In this document: positions 56,052 to 63,363 of the stretch, one piece after another | Layout: each line of letters starts with the position of its first letter | Numbering within the stretch: the stretch's first letter is position 1 | From: an uncultured Tenacibaculum sp. | GTDB taxonomy: Bacteria > Bacteroidota > Bacteroidia > Flavobacteriales > Flavobacteriaceae | DNA: 64,000 nucleotides | Direction: 5' to 3' | Assembly: GCA_947496185.1 (NCBI GenBank) | Contig: CANMCD010000002.1 | Coordinates: forward strand, 248,001 to 312,000 | The notes under the pieces: model-generated | The model's database searches: none | Told to the model about the DNA's origin: nothing | The model's input: only the letters and a program-made list of their open reading frames with translations | Translations under genes and position numbers: made by a program

Positions 56052-56291
56052 AAAAGGGTAAGTCTTCACAAAGTATTAGTTATATAGTCAAGCAATTAAA
56101 GGGAAGGAGTTCACGGAAATTACAGCAAGAATTTCCAAAATTAAATAAAGTGTATTGGGGAAAACATTTTTGGTCAACAGGTTATGGTGTATGGAGTACA
56201 GGAAATATTACTGATGAAATGGTAAATGAGTATTTGGAACACCATAGGAAGCCAAACTCTGATAACTCCAATTTTATATTGGAATAATAAT

Positions 56292-56343
56292 GGGACTTTC
56301 AGTCCCAAGTAAAAATCACTCTGCACTGAAAGTGCAGAGTGAT
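56292..56343. repeat. Right-end hairpins of the IS200-like element
   Basis: GGGACT/AGTCCC around TTC (56292-56306), then a 13-bp stem ATCACTCTGCACT with AGTGCAGAGTGAT around GAA (56315-56343). They lie right after tnpA, where IS200-type elements carry the end hairpin; the second may also act as a terminator for the leftward S41 gene. Confidence 0.65.
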
Positions 56344-56380
56344 TTAGTTTAATTCTATAACGCGATAACTACCTATTATT

Positions 56381-57838
56381 TTAATGTAAATACGTATCAA
56401 ATAAAAATTGTATTTCAGGGTCTTTTTCTAAAAGAGAGTACTCTAAATATTTTTGTATAGGAATTTTGTTGTCAGGTATAATTCCATGTTTAGATGTTAT
56501 ATTCTTATCAAAAAATAATTCTGTTATAGGAATTCTTACCTGTAGTTTTGTTTTTGGGAGTTTATAGGTTAAAAAATACCCTGCAAAAGTAGAGTTTTCG
56601 TTACCTCCTGTTTCTTCACCAATAATTTTTCCTCTATTGTGATCTTTAAATAATTTAGTAAAATAGACAGCAGCAGAAAACGTTTTCCCTCCTACTATTA
56701 GGTATACATTACCTTTAAAATTGTCTTTATCTGCAGGGAAGTTTTCTAATACGCCTTCTTTAAGTCGATCATTACCTATATATAGACCATCTTTTGTTTC
56801 GTTAAACCTTTGATACAAGAAGTTTTCAAAACCTCGTACTTCATCTTCCCCAACAGGATTACCATGATCATTGAGCAAGTTTTCTTTTTCAATTTTAATA
56901 TTAGAAGTTCTATAATTAAATATATTTTTAAAATTAGAATCTGTAATAAATGAAAATAACAAAGCAGCTATATTGGGGTCACCTCCTTCGTTATTTCTTA
57001 GGTCAATAGCAATATTATTGTATTTTTCTTTATTAACCCGCTTAAAAAACTTGCTAAACTTATCATATGCATAGTTTTCTGTAAGATTGAAAGTATTTAC
57101 TGTGAGTACCCCAGTTTTTTGCTCTTTATAATAATGAGGATGTATGGTACTCTCTTTTTCTAATTTATTAATAGGTAAAATACATAGTTTGTTTATTCTG
57201 TATAATTCGTAATAATTGATAGAGGATAAGGTTTTTGTTTTTAATTTTTTAGTCTTTAGATCTAAATATTCGATTTTAAATGTTTTTGGGTTTCTCTCAA
57301 TAAGATTAGAGAAATATATAGGGAAAGAGGATGTGAGTTCTGATGCCGTTTTGGTCATATTATTATTATCTCCATGAATATGTTTATTCATTCTGTCTAC
57401 TAATTCGTGTGAAGTAATATCTTGGATCTTGGTTATTTCTGTACCATAAGGAAGTAGTTTACTCTTTATATTGATAAATATTTTATGGTCTTTAACAAAT
57501 ACAGGAAAAGGAAAAAAAGATGATTTTTCGATCATGTCACTGGTAAATTCTTCAGGAAGACTATATGCCAAATGCCCATCACCAATTCTATTGATACATT
57601 TTAAGAAATTAGGATATGTAGGCGTTTTTTTTAATAGAGCTATAGCATGTTTTTTTTCCTTTAATTGTTCTTTTTCAGAGATTATTTTATAAGGGTTTGG
57701 ATGTTGTTTTTTTATAAGTTGATTTAATAAAGACAAATCAGTGAGATAATCATCTAATGTTAATTCGTCTATTATTAAGGTTTGTGAAATACAAGGAATA
57801 AAAAATAAAAGAATAATTGAGAAAAGAAGTGTTTTCAT
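56381..57838 (-). CDS. S41-family peptidase-like exported protein
   Basis: A 485-residue protein with a signal peptide (LLFSIILLFFIPCISQ). The N-terminal helical part has INRIGDGHLAYSLP. The S41 core has IAIDLRNNEGGDPN and GGKTFSAAVYFTKLFKD, with the nucleophile Ser in the TFSAA motif, then GEETGGN. The family's Lys is not clearly placed. It probably cleaves peptides in the periplasm or outside. It lies alone between IS remnants. Confidence 0.85.
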   Translation of the reverse strand: MKTLLFSIILLFFIPCISQTLIIDELTLDDYLTDLSLLNQLIKKQHPNPYKIISEKEQLKEKKHAIALLKKTPTYPNFLKCINRIGDGHLAYSLPEEFTSDMIEKSSFFPFPVFVKDHKIFINIKSKLLPYGTEITKIQDITSHELVDRMNKHIHGDNNNMTKTASELTSSFPIYFSNLIERNPKTFKIEYLDLKTKKLKTKTLSSINYYELYRINKLCILPINKLEKESTIHPHYYKEQKTGVLTVNTFNLTENYAYDKFSKFFKRVNKEKYNNIAIDLRNNEGGDPNIAALLFSFITDSNFKNIFNYRTSNIKIEKENLLNDHGNPVGEDEVRGFENFLYQRFNETKDGLYIGNDRLKEGVLENFPADKDNFKGNVYLIVGGKTFSAAVYFTKLFKDHNRGKIIGEETGGNENSTFAGYFLTYKLPKTKLQVRIPITELFFDKNITSKHGIIPDNKIPIQKYLEYSLLEKDPEIQFLFDTYLH

Positions 57839-57944
57839 AATTTATATGATACTGAAATTAGTGAAAAAGAATGACAAGAATTATGCCAATATATATATAC
57901 AAAAGGAGATTGTTCTAAAATGAAATGATTTTAACTTTTTTTTT

Positions 57945-58255
57945 AGGATATTAGACAAACACCACTTTCTATAATGATAATTGACCGTATTCAACTTGTA
58001 TTCTTTTCAAACAAAGTTTTAACGGGTAATTGATTCCATTGTGTATTTGTTTTCAGTTTATAAAGTATTACATTGATAAGTTCAACTAAGGGAACTGTTT
58101 GAGGAAAACCTCGTTTTGTTTTTGGAATAAAAGGAACTATTTCAATTGTATTTTTGTATGGTACGGTGTAGATAATGGGATGGTTTTAGAGAGTTATGTG
58201 TGGTAACGTAAATATCTACAACCTATTTTTATTTCTTCTAAAAATCCGATTCACT
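57945..58255 (-). pseudogene. IS5-like (DUF4096-type) transposase remnant B
   Basis: On the minus strand it reads YKNTIEIVPFIPKTKRGF, PQTVPLVELINVILYKLKT, then NTQWNQLPVKTLFEKN. A frame shift later gives NTVNYHYRKWCLSNILKK. This is the N-terminal region of an IS4/IS5-group transposase, cut before the DDE core. The leader before it (to 58255) matches remnant A, so both are left ends of the same IS type. Confidence 0.78.
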
Positions 58256-58407
58256 TTGTCATCAGATTTCCTCCTCAGATTACCAAAAAAGGTTTTTAAT
58301 TTGTATGCGAGACATTTTATCATTTTACGATAGCTTGTAATGTATATTTTGGAGTAAATTTAAAATCAAATTTGTACTTTCGAAGCGAAAAGTAAAAACA
58401 CTAAAAA

Positions 58408-58503
58408 ATGGATAATTTTTTATTTGCAGGGTTAGCATTTTTGGTAGCTATCGTATACTTTTATAACAAATACAGAAGTAACAAAAAGTTTAGAAGGAAG
58501 TGA
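58408..58503 (+). CDS. Tiny membrane protein (31 aa) coupled to queD
   Basis: ATG at 58408 opens a 31-codon frame, MDNFLFAGLAFLVAIVYFYN and a basic tail KYRSNKKFRRK: one membrane helix with positive inside. Its TGA overlaps the GTG start of queD (GTGA), suggesting translational coupling. A TACTTTCG box (58375-58382) lies upstream. No family recognised, but layout and coupling support it. Confidence 0.55.
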   Translation: MDNFLFAGLAFLVAIVYFYNKYRSNKKFRRK

Positions 58504-58949
58504 GTAAGATTAGGATAACAAAACAATTTAGTTTTGAGACGGGGCATGCTTTATATGGTTATGATGGAAAATGTAAAAATGTTCATGGGCATAGTTACAA
58601 ACTTTCGGTTACGGTAATCGGAGAACCAATCAATGATAATACGCATGTAAAATATGGAATGGTCATTGATTTTAGCGACCTTAAAAAGATTGTTAAAGAA
58701 GAGATTGTTGATTTGTTTGATCACGCGACGGTATTTAATAAAAATACACCTCATATTGAATTGGCAAATGAATTACAAAAAAGAGGTCATCATGTTATTT
58801 TAGTTGATTATCAACCTACAAGTGAAATGATGATTGTTGATTTTGCAGATAAAATACGGAAACGACTTCCTGAAAACATTCAATTACATTCGTTAAAACT
58901 TCAGGAAACTGAAACTAGTTTTGCAGAATGGTTTGCTGCCGATAACTAG
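58500..58949 (+). CDS. queD: 6-carboxytetrahydropterin synthase (QueD)/PTPS family
   Basis: A 149-residue protein with a GTG start. Zinc His residues are in FETGHALYGYDGKCKNVHGHSYKLSV, with the active-site Cys in KCKNVHGH. DLFDHATVFN and LKLQETETSFAEWF (Glu) complete the family pattern. It makes 6-carboxy-tetrahydropterin in queuosine synthesis, though some relatives make other pterins. The start overlaps the stop of the tiny membrane gene. Confidence 0.92.
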   Translation: MSKIRITKQFSFETGHALYGYDGKCKNVHGHSYKLSVTVIGEPINDNTHVKYGMVIDFSDLKKIVKEEIVDLFDHATVFNKNTPHIELANELQKRGHHVILVDYQPTSEMMIVDFADKIRKRLPENIQLHSLKLQETETSFAEWFAADN

Positions 58950-58994
58950 TAATATAAATAGCATTATTGGCTTTTTGGAATACGGTAAATAGAA

Positions 58995-59561
58995 TTATTT
59001 GCCGTTAAACTTGTTCATGGTATTAGCCAGTCCGTCAGTAATAAAAGATGTTATTGCATTTACACTGGTAGGAATACGCTCAATTAAGGCGCTTTCTTCT
59101 TCTTTACTCCATTGACCTAACACAAAGTTTACTTGTCCTCCTTTTTTATAACCAGCACCCACACCAAAGCGAAAACGAGGATAGGTACTAGTATTACATT
59201 TGTCTTGAATGTCTTTCAATCCGTTATGTCCACCAGAACTTCCTTTTCCTTTGAGTCTTATCGTGCCAAAGTCAATATGAATATCGTCGGTAATTACCAA
59301 TAAATTTTCGAGACTGATATTTTCCTTTTTCATCCAATACAAAAGTGCTTTACCACTCAGATTCATATAGGTATTCGGTTTTAATACGATAACTGTTTTC
59401 CCTTTGATTCTGAGTTTTGCGATATCTCCTAGTTTTTCAGTTTCAAAAGTGCTTTGATGCTCTTTAACAAAAGCATCTACAATTTTAAACCCAATATTAT
59501 GGCGAGTATTGTCGTATTTTTCACCAATATTTCCTAAGCCAACAATTAAAAATTTTTTCAT
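58995..59561 (-). CDS. pth: Peptidyl-tRNA hydrolase
   Basis: Starting at 59561 (MKKFLIVGLGNIGEKYDNTRHNIGF) gives 188 residues; eight upstream residues from another ATG are not conserved. The catalytic His is in NTRHNIGF, and LKPNTYMNLSG, DDIHIDFGTIRLKGKGSSGGHNGLKDI and FRFGVGAGYK are family blocks. It frees tRNA from peptidyl-tRNA. It lies after rplY but beyond a strong terminator. Confidence 0.96.
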   Translation of the reverse strand: MKKFLIVGLGNIGEKYDNTRHNIGFKIVDAFVKEHQSTFETEKLGDIAKLRIKGKTVIVLKPNTYMNLSGKALLYWMKKENISLENLLVITDDIHIDFGTIRLKGKGSSGGHNGLKDIQDKCNTSTYPRFRFGVGAGYKKGGQVNFVLGQWSKEEESALIERIPTSVNAITSFITDGLANTMNKFNGK

Positions 59562-59654
59562 GTTTTCTTTGCCTTTATGTAACAATACAATTGTCTTTTT
59601 TATCGAATAAAGATACAGGGTTAAAAGCCCATTTCATGTTATAAAAATAAAAAA

Positions 59655-59673
59655 GCGTTACACATGGTAACGC
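59655..59673 (-). terminator. rplY terminator
   Basis: GCGTTAC and GTAACGC pair around five bases; on the minus strand the stem is followed by a run of T. It lies 27 bp past the rplY stop. Confidence 0.88.
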
Positions 59674-59699
59674 CTTTAAAAGTATAATTTTTCAAATTA

Positions 59700-60275
59700 T
59701 TATGCTTCAGCATCTGCAGCAGCTTTTGCAGCATTACGTGACATACGTACTTGTGCTACTACTGTATTATCTGGATGTAATAATGTATAATTATCATTTT
59801 TTAATTCAGTAACATACAATTTATTACCGATTTCAAGCTCTGTGATATCCGCTTCGATAAAATCTGGTAAATTAGCGGGTAAAGCTTTTACTTTAAGTTT
59901 ACGAATGTTGTGACGTAAAGCACCACCAATTAAAACCCCCTTAGAATTACCTACTAATCTTACAGGAATTTCCATAGTAACAGGCTTGTCTTCAAATAAT
60001 TGATAAAAATCAATGTGTAAAATTTGATCTGATACTGGGTGAAACTGTATGTCTTGTAATACAGCATTGTAAGTTTGTCCTTCAAGTTCAATCGTTGCTG
60101 TATATACATTTGGAGTATATACTAACGCTCTGAACGCTTTTTCGTCTGCTGAAAAATGTACAGGTTTATCTCCTCCGTATAATACGCAAGGAACCTTTCC
60201 AGCATTACGTAAGGCTTTAGTTGCTACTTTACCTACGCTTTCTCTTTGAGATCCGTTGATTGTAATTGACTTCAT
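59700..60275 (-). CDS. rplY: 50S ribosomal protein L25 (general stress protein Ctc)
   Basis: A 191-residue L25 of the long Ctc type: residues 1-95 ([40 protein letters not shown]) bind 5S rRNA, followed by the beta-rich C-terminal domain ([48 protein letters not shown]) and an Ala-rich end. It lies 25 bp after prs, in one operon, as is common in bacteria. Confidence 0.96.
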   Translation of the reverse strand: MKSITINGSQRESVGKVATKALRNAGKVPCVLYGGDKPVHFSADEKAFRALVYTPNVYTATIELEGQTYNAVLQDIQFHPVSDQILHIDFYQLFEDKPVTMEIPVRLVGNSKGVLIGGALRHNIRKLKVKALPANLPDFIEADITELEIGNKLYVTELKNDNYTLLHPDNTVVAQVRMSRNAAKAAADAEA

Positions 60276-60300
60276 TACTTATTTATTATAAAATAGTTAT

Positions 60301-61242
60301 TTACATTAAAAATTCGTCGCTAATTGACGTGTTGTCTTGTACTTTGTGCATCACATCAGCAAACAAAGTGGCGCAAGATACAACTTTTATTTTAGATACA
60401 CTTTTCTTCAAAGGGATAGAATCCGAAACAATTAGCTCCGTTAATTTAGAGTTTTGTATACGTTCGTATGCTTCTCCTGAAAGAATTGGATGAGTACAAA
60501 TAGCTCGTACACTCAAAGCACCTTTTTCGATCATCAAATCGGCAGCTTTCGTAAGCGTTCCACCAGTATCTATCATATCATCTACTAAGATGACATTTTT
60601 CCCTGTTACTTCACCAATAAGTTCCATGTGTGAAATAACATTGGCTTTTTTACGCTGTTTGTAGCATATAACTACATCACTTTGTAAAAACTTAGAATAA
60701 GCATAAGCCCTTTTTGAACCACCCATATCTGGCGATGCCATGGTTAAGTTTTCTAGTTGTAAACTTTCGATATAAGGTAAAAAGATTGAAGATGCATATA
60801 GATGGTCTACTGGTTTTTCGAAGAAACCTTGAATCTGATCTGCATGTAAATCCATGGTCATAATTCTAGTGGCTCCTGCCTCTTCTAATAATTTTGCTAC
60901 CAATTTAGCACCAATAGCTACCCTAGGCTTGTCTTTTCTGTCTTGACGTGCCCAACCGAAATAAGGCATTACTGCTGTAATATGCCTTGCAGAAGCACGT
61001 TTTGCAGCATCAAGCATCAATAACATTTCCATCAAATTGTCTGCATTTGGAAAGGTAGATCCGACGATAAAAATACGTCTTCCTCTCACAGACTCTTCAA
61101 AAGCAGGTTGAAATTCACCATCGCTGAATCGTAAGATTTTGACATTTCCTAATTCTGTACCAAACTTCTTAGCAATCTCTTCTGCCAATTCTATACTTTG
61201 TGAGCACGCAAATATTTTTGGGCTAAGTTGATTTGTAAGCAT
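60301..61242 (-). CDS. prs: Ribose-phosphate pyrophosphokinase
   Basis: A 313-residue PRPP synthase. FSDGEFQPAFEESVRGRRIFIVGST, the MPYFGWARQDRKDKPR flexible loop, MDLHADQIQGFFEKPVDHLY (metal His) and the PRPP motif VILVDDMIDTGGTL are all present. It supplies PRPP for nucleotides, His and Trp. It heads the prs-rplY operon. Confidence 0.97.
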   Translation of the reverse strand: MLTNQLSPKIFACSQSIELAEEIAKKFGTELGNVKILRFSDGEFQPAFEESVRGRRIFIVGSTFPNADNLMEMLLMLDAAKRASARHITAVMPYFGWARQDRKDKPRVAIGAKLVAKLLEEAGATRIMTMDLHADQIQGFFEKPVDHLYASSIFLPYIESLQLENLTMASPDMGGSKRAYAYSKFLQSDVVICYKQRKKANVISHMELIGEVTGKNVILVDDMIDTGGTLTKAADLMIEKGALSVRAICTHPILSGEAYERIQNSKLTELIVSDSIPLKKSVSKIKVVSCATLFADVMHKVQDNTSISDEFLM

Positions 61243-61318
61243 TTACCTAATTATCTTTATGAGTTAGTGTTGTTGTATGTGGCGCAAAAATAAAACTATT
61301 TTAAGAGATTGAAAGTAT

Positions 61319-61352
61319 TTTGCTGATTTAATCAAAAAAAGTTATAGATTTG
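61319..61352 (+). promoter_or_regulatory. Promoter for tRNA-Leu
   Basis: TTTG (61319-61322) and TAGATTTG (61345-61352) fit the Bacteroidota -33 and -7 elements, with a slightly long 22-base spacer. The tRNA starts 17 bp later. Confidence 0.5.
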
Positions 61353-61368
61353 CAATCCCAATATACAA

Positions 61369-61452
61369 GCCAAAGTGGTGGAATTGGTAGACACGTCGGA
61401 TTCAAAATCCGATGCTCGCAAGGGCGTGTGGGTTCGAGTCCCACCTTTGGTA
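61369..61452 (+). tRNA. tRNA-Leu (anticodon CAA)
   Basis: A type II tRNA: acceptor GCCAAAG with CTTTGGT (one G-T pair), anticodon stem TCGGA/TCCGA with loop TTCAAAA (CAA), a long variable arm (TGCTCGCAAGGGCGT) and T-arm GTGGGTTCGAGTCCCAC. No CCA is encoded. Confidence 0.96.
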
Positions 61453-61549
61453 CAAACGATAAAAAAGACGGTCAAATAGATCGTCTTTTTTATACCTTCA
61501 AAATTGCTTATCCCTTTGTAATTTCCATTCACCTATATATTTAAATTAC

Positions 61550-61674
61550 TTCAACTAATAATATCAGAAACAAGACGATTTGAGAATTATCTTTATGATG
61601 TAGTTAAGTTTAGTTTTTTTCATGATTAGTTATTTGTTGAAGTAAAGAAGTATTCCAAGAGGGTTTGCTTCTTT
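61550..61674. repeat. Intergenic repeat copy 1
   Basis: A stretch related to 62708-62840. Both start TTCAACTAAT, contain TATCTTTAT, then a T-run followed by CATGATTAGTTATTT, and end in a hairpin starting GAAGTATT. Here the hairpin is AAAGAAG/CTTCTTT (61644-61674), after the HxlR gene. Confidence 0.55.
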
Positions 61675-61680
61675 TCTTTT

Positions 61681-62037
61681 TTAGAAGAATTTTTTATGTT
61701 TTTTGCCCCATTTTTCTAGTTCCTTGATTAGTGGATTTAGATCATATCCAATGGGTGTTAATTCGTATTCTACACGCGTGGGAACTTCAGCATAAACGGT
61801 TCGTTCTATAATTTTATTTTCTTGTAACTTTTTTAATTCCAAAGCTAACATTCTTTCGGATATATTTGGCAGGCATTTTTTTAATTCATTAAAACGTAAT
61901 TTCCCATGTATCAAATAACAGCATATTGCCAGCGTCCATCGTCCGTTGATGATATTGGATGCATATATTTCTAAACATTGATTTTCTAATAGTTGTTTAT
62001 TAGCATAATTAGTTGAGGTTTTTTTAATTTTTACCAT
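61681..62037 (-). CDS. HxlR-family transcriptional regulator
   Basis: A 118-residue winged-helix regulator with the HxlR pattern: NGRWTLAICCYLIHGKLRFNELKKCLPNISERMLALELKKLQENKIIERTVYAEVPTRVEYELTPIG, in which an N-terminal Cys (NQCLEI) may sense redox or electrophiles. It is divergent from the oxidoreductase gene and very likely controls it. CTAC-N5-GTAG at 62060-62072 between them is a candidate operator. Confidence 0.93.
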   Translation of the reverse strand: MVKIKKTSTNYANKQLLENQCLEIYASNIINGRWTLAICCYLIHGKLRFNELKKCLPNISERMLALELKKLQENKIIERTVYAEVPTRVEYELTPIGYDLNPLIKELEKWGKKHKKFF

Positions 62038-62059
62038 TACTTACATTTTTTATAGTAGC

Positions 62060-62072
62060 CTACAATTGGTAG
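62060..62072. promoter_or_regulatory. Candidate HxlR operator
   Basis: CTACAATTGGTAG is an inverted repeat of CTAC and GTAG in the 100-bp gap between the divergent regulator and oxidoreductase genes. Confidence 0.4.
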
Positions 62073-62137
62073 CTAACATAAAGAATTATTAGGGCTTCAG
62101 CTATTTTTGTCATTATAATTTTTAACCTTTCATATAG

Positions 62138-62668
62138 ATGAAAACATTAATAATTGTTATCCATCCAGATATTCAAAAATCTAAGGTAAATAAGCGATGG
62201 ATTGAAGAGTTATATAAATATCCAGATAAGTATTATATTCACAAATTACATGAGGTTTATCCAGACGAAAATATTGATATAATGGCTGAGCAAAAGCTTA
62301 TCGAAAGTTATGAGAAAATTGTTTTTCAGTTTCCTTTTTATTGGTTTAATTGTCCACCTTTTTTTAAAAAATGGTTAGATCAAGTACTCACTTATGGATG
62401 GGCTTATGGAAACCAAAGTGGCTATAAGGTTTTTAATAAAAAGGTTTCTTTGGCAATATCAGTAGGAATTGATGAGAGTGAATATACTTCGAATGGAAAA
62501 TATAAATATACTTTAGAGGAATTGACCTCACCGTTTGAATTGACATTTAAATATATAAAGGCAGATTATCAACCCATTTTTGCATACTATGGTATTGAAC
62601 ACAACACATCTGATGAATGGATAGAAAAAAGCGTCTCTAATTATATTGATTTTTTAGAATCACTATAA
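62138..62668 (+). CDS. NAD(P)H-dependent flavodoxin-fold oxidoreductase (KefF/MdaB type)
   Basis: A 176-residue protein with the flavodoxin-like quinone-reductase pattern: LIIVIHPDIQKSKVNKRWIEEL (FMN loop), EKIVFQFPFYWFNCPPFFKKWLDQVLTYGWAYG and the C-terminal YIKADYQPIFAYYGI. It reduces quinones or nitro compounds, and is paired here with the HxlR regulator as in many electrophile-stress modules. Confidence 0.92.
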   Translation: MKTLIIVIHPDIQKSKVNKRWIEELYKYPDKYYIHKLHEVYPDENIDIMAEQKLIESYEKIVFQFPFYWFNCPPFFKKWLDQVLTYGWAYGNQSGYKVFNKKVSLAISVGIDESEYTSNGKYKYTLEELTSPFELTFKYIKADYQPIFAYYGIEHNTSDEWIEKSVSNYIDFLESL

Positions 62669-62707
62669 TGTTTCATACACTACTGTTCACCGATACATAT
62701 AGGTAAA

Positions 62708-62840
62708 TTCAACTAATTATAGATTAATTAACAAGTGTTGAGAGCTATCTTTATACTTGTAGTTACGTTTTTTGTTTTTTTTCATGATTAGTTATTTTTG
62801 AAAAAAGGAAGTATTTGTTTTAACAAATACTTCCTTTTTT
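62708..62840. repeat. Intergenic repeat copy 2, ending in a strong terminator
   Basis: Related to 61550-61674 (see there). It ends in a 19-bp perfect stem (AAAAAAGGAAGTATTTGTT, 62801-62819, with its complement 62822-62840), which terminates the oxidoreductase transcript. Confidence 0.6.
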
Positions 62841-63077
62841 GATTAAAATAGTATGTAATGTGTTTGTTTTGTTAATTTTTTAACAAAAAGATAAAAAATA
62901 CTTCTTTTCTTTGTTAAGTGATTCCCTCACAAGATCGCTTTTATATTTCTTTTAGGGAATTCATGTAATAATAATAAATCCTAAAAGCCCCCACTGGGGG
63001 CTTTGTATATATTACATAACCCTCTTTATAAAAAGAATTGTTAAACGTGTTTTTAGTAAAAATAAACAACTAATGTT
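62841..63077. other. Intergenic stretch with paired hairpins, possible small RNA
   Basis: No gene is seen. ATTCCCT (62921-62927) can pair with AGGGAAT (62954-62960), followed by a GC-rich hairpin AAAGCCCCC/GGGGGCTTT around ACT (62984-63004). The order, structured part then terminator-like hairpin, would fit a small RNA, but no family or promoter is recognised. Confidence 0.4.
62984..63004. terminator. GC-rich hairpin
   Basis: AAAGCCCCC and GGGGGCTTT form a perfect 9-bp stem with loop ACT. It is one of the most GC-rich hairpins in the window and lies in a gene-free stretch. Confidence 0.7.
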
Positions 63078-63108
63078 TTTGTGATAAATACACAAGACTT
63101 TATATTTG
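63078..63108 (+). promoter_or_regulatory. Strong flavobacterial promoter for tRNA-Ala
   Basis: TTTG at 63078-63081, exactly 19 bases, then TATATTTG at 63101-63108: a perfect match to the Bacteroidota -33/-7 consensus. The tRNA starts 53 bp after the -7 element. Confidence 0.8.
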
Positions 63109-63160
63109 TGATGTTAATTACAATTAATAAAAGCTTTTATTATTACGTAATTTCAGTTTT

Positions 63161-63234
63161 GGGGATGTAGCTCAGTTGGCTAGAGTGTTTGACTGGCAGT
63201 CAAAAGGTCGCGGGTTCGAGCCCCGCCTTCTCCA
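63161..63234 (+). tRNA. tRNA-Ala (anticodon GGC)
   Basis: 74 bases: acceptor GGGGATG with CTTCTCC (one G-T and one T-T pair), anticodon stem TTTGA/TCAAA with loop CTGGCAG (GGC), T-arm GCGGGTTCGAGCCCCGC, discriminator A. No CCA is encoded. The T-T mismatch at pair 6-67 is a little unusual. An integrase gene follows, so the tRNA 3' end is the likely attachment site. Confidence 0.93.
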
Positions 63235-63241
63235 CACCACG

Positions 63242-63267
63242 AACCCAGTGTATTACTGGGTTTTTTT
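63242..63267 (+). terminator. tRNA-Ala terminator
   Basis: AACCCAGT and ACTGGGTT pair around GTATT and are followed by a T-run, 8 bp after the tRNA. Confidence 0.88.
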
Positions 63268-63363
63268 ATGTCTTTATTTTTTTTAACTTTGTTGAAAACA
63301 ATCTTTTTTTGGTATGTTTTGATGAAAATATATGAAATTTTTATGAAATTTTTTTAATGAGAA

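Larger units (their letters stand above)
54878..56068 (+). mobile_element. IS3-family insertion sequence, 1191 bp
   Basis: The ends are imperfect inverted repeats: left TGAAGGCTTCCCTGTTTTTC (54878-) and right, read inward, TGAAGACTTACCCTTTTTC (to 56068). The target CAAA is duplicated on both sides (54874-54877 and 56069-56072). It carries orfA, a frameshift signal and a decayed orfB, and sits inside the IS200 tnpA. The left end also occurs as a 38-bp remnant at 5840. Confidence 0.92.
54658..56287 (+). pseudogene. IS200/IS605-family TnpA transposase, split by an IS3-family insertion
   Basis: The two halves are 54658-54877 (MDKILRKGSHTVSRLTCHIVW to YSPKQ) and 56073-56287 (SISYIVKQLKGRSSRKL to NSNFILE). 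Removing the insert and one CAAA copy restores a single frame of 144 residues. The HUH pair HVHMH (in GLDHVHMHIVY) is in the left half and the probable catalytic Tyr (STGYGVWSTG) in the right. A GTG at 56048 would open a separate-looking small frame, but it starts inside the IS3 end and is not a gene. Confidence 0.9.

Noticed and set aside
56048-56287. A separate 79-codon gene starting with GTG at 56048
   Set aside because: Its first codons are the right end of the IS3 element; the rest is the second half of the interrupted IS200 tnpA.
54309-58255. The ~200-bp repeat at 54.3 and 58.0 kb as a structured RNA with compensating stem changes
   Set aside because: The minus strand reads as the N-terminus of an IS5-like transposase in both copies, with frameshifts, so it is decayed coding sequence.
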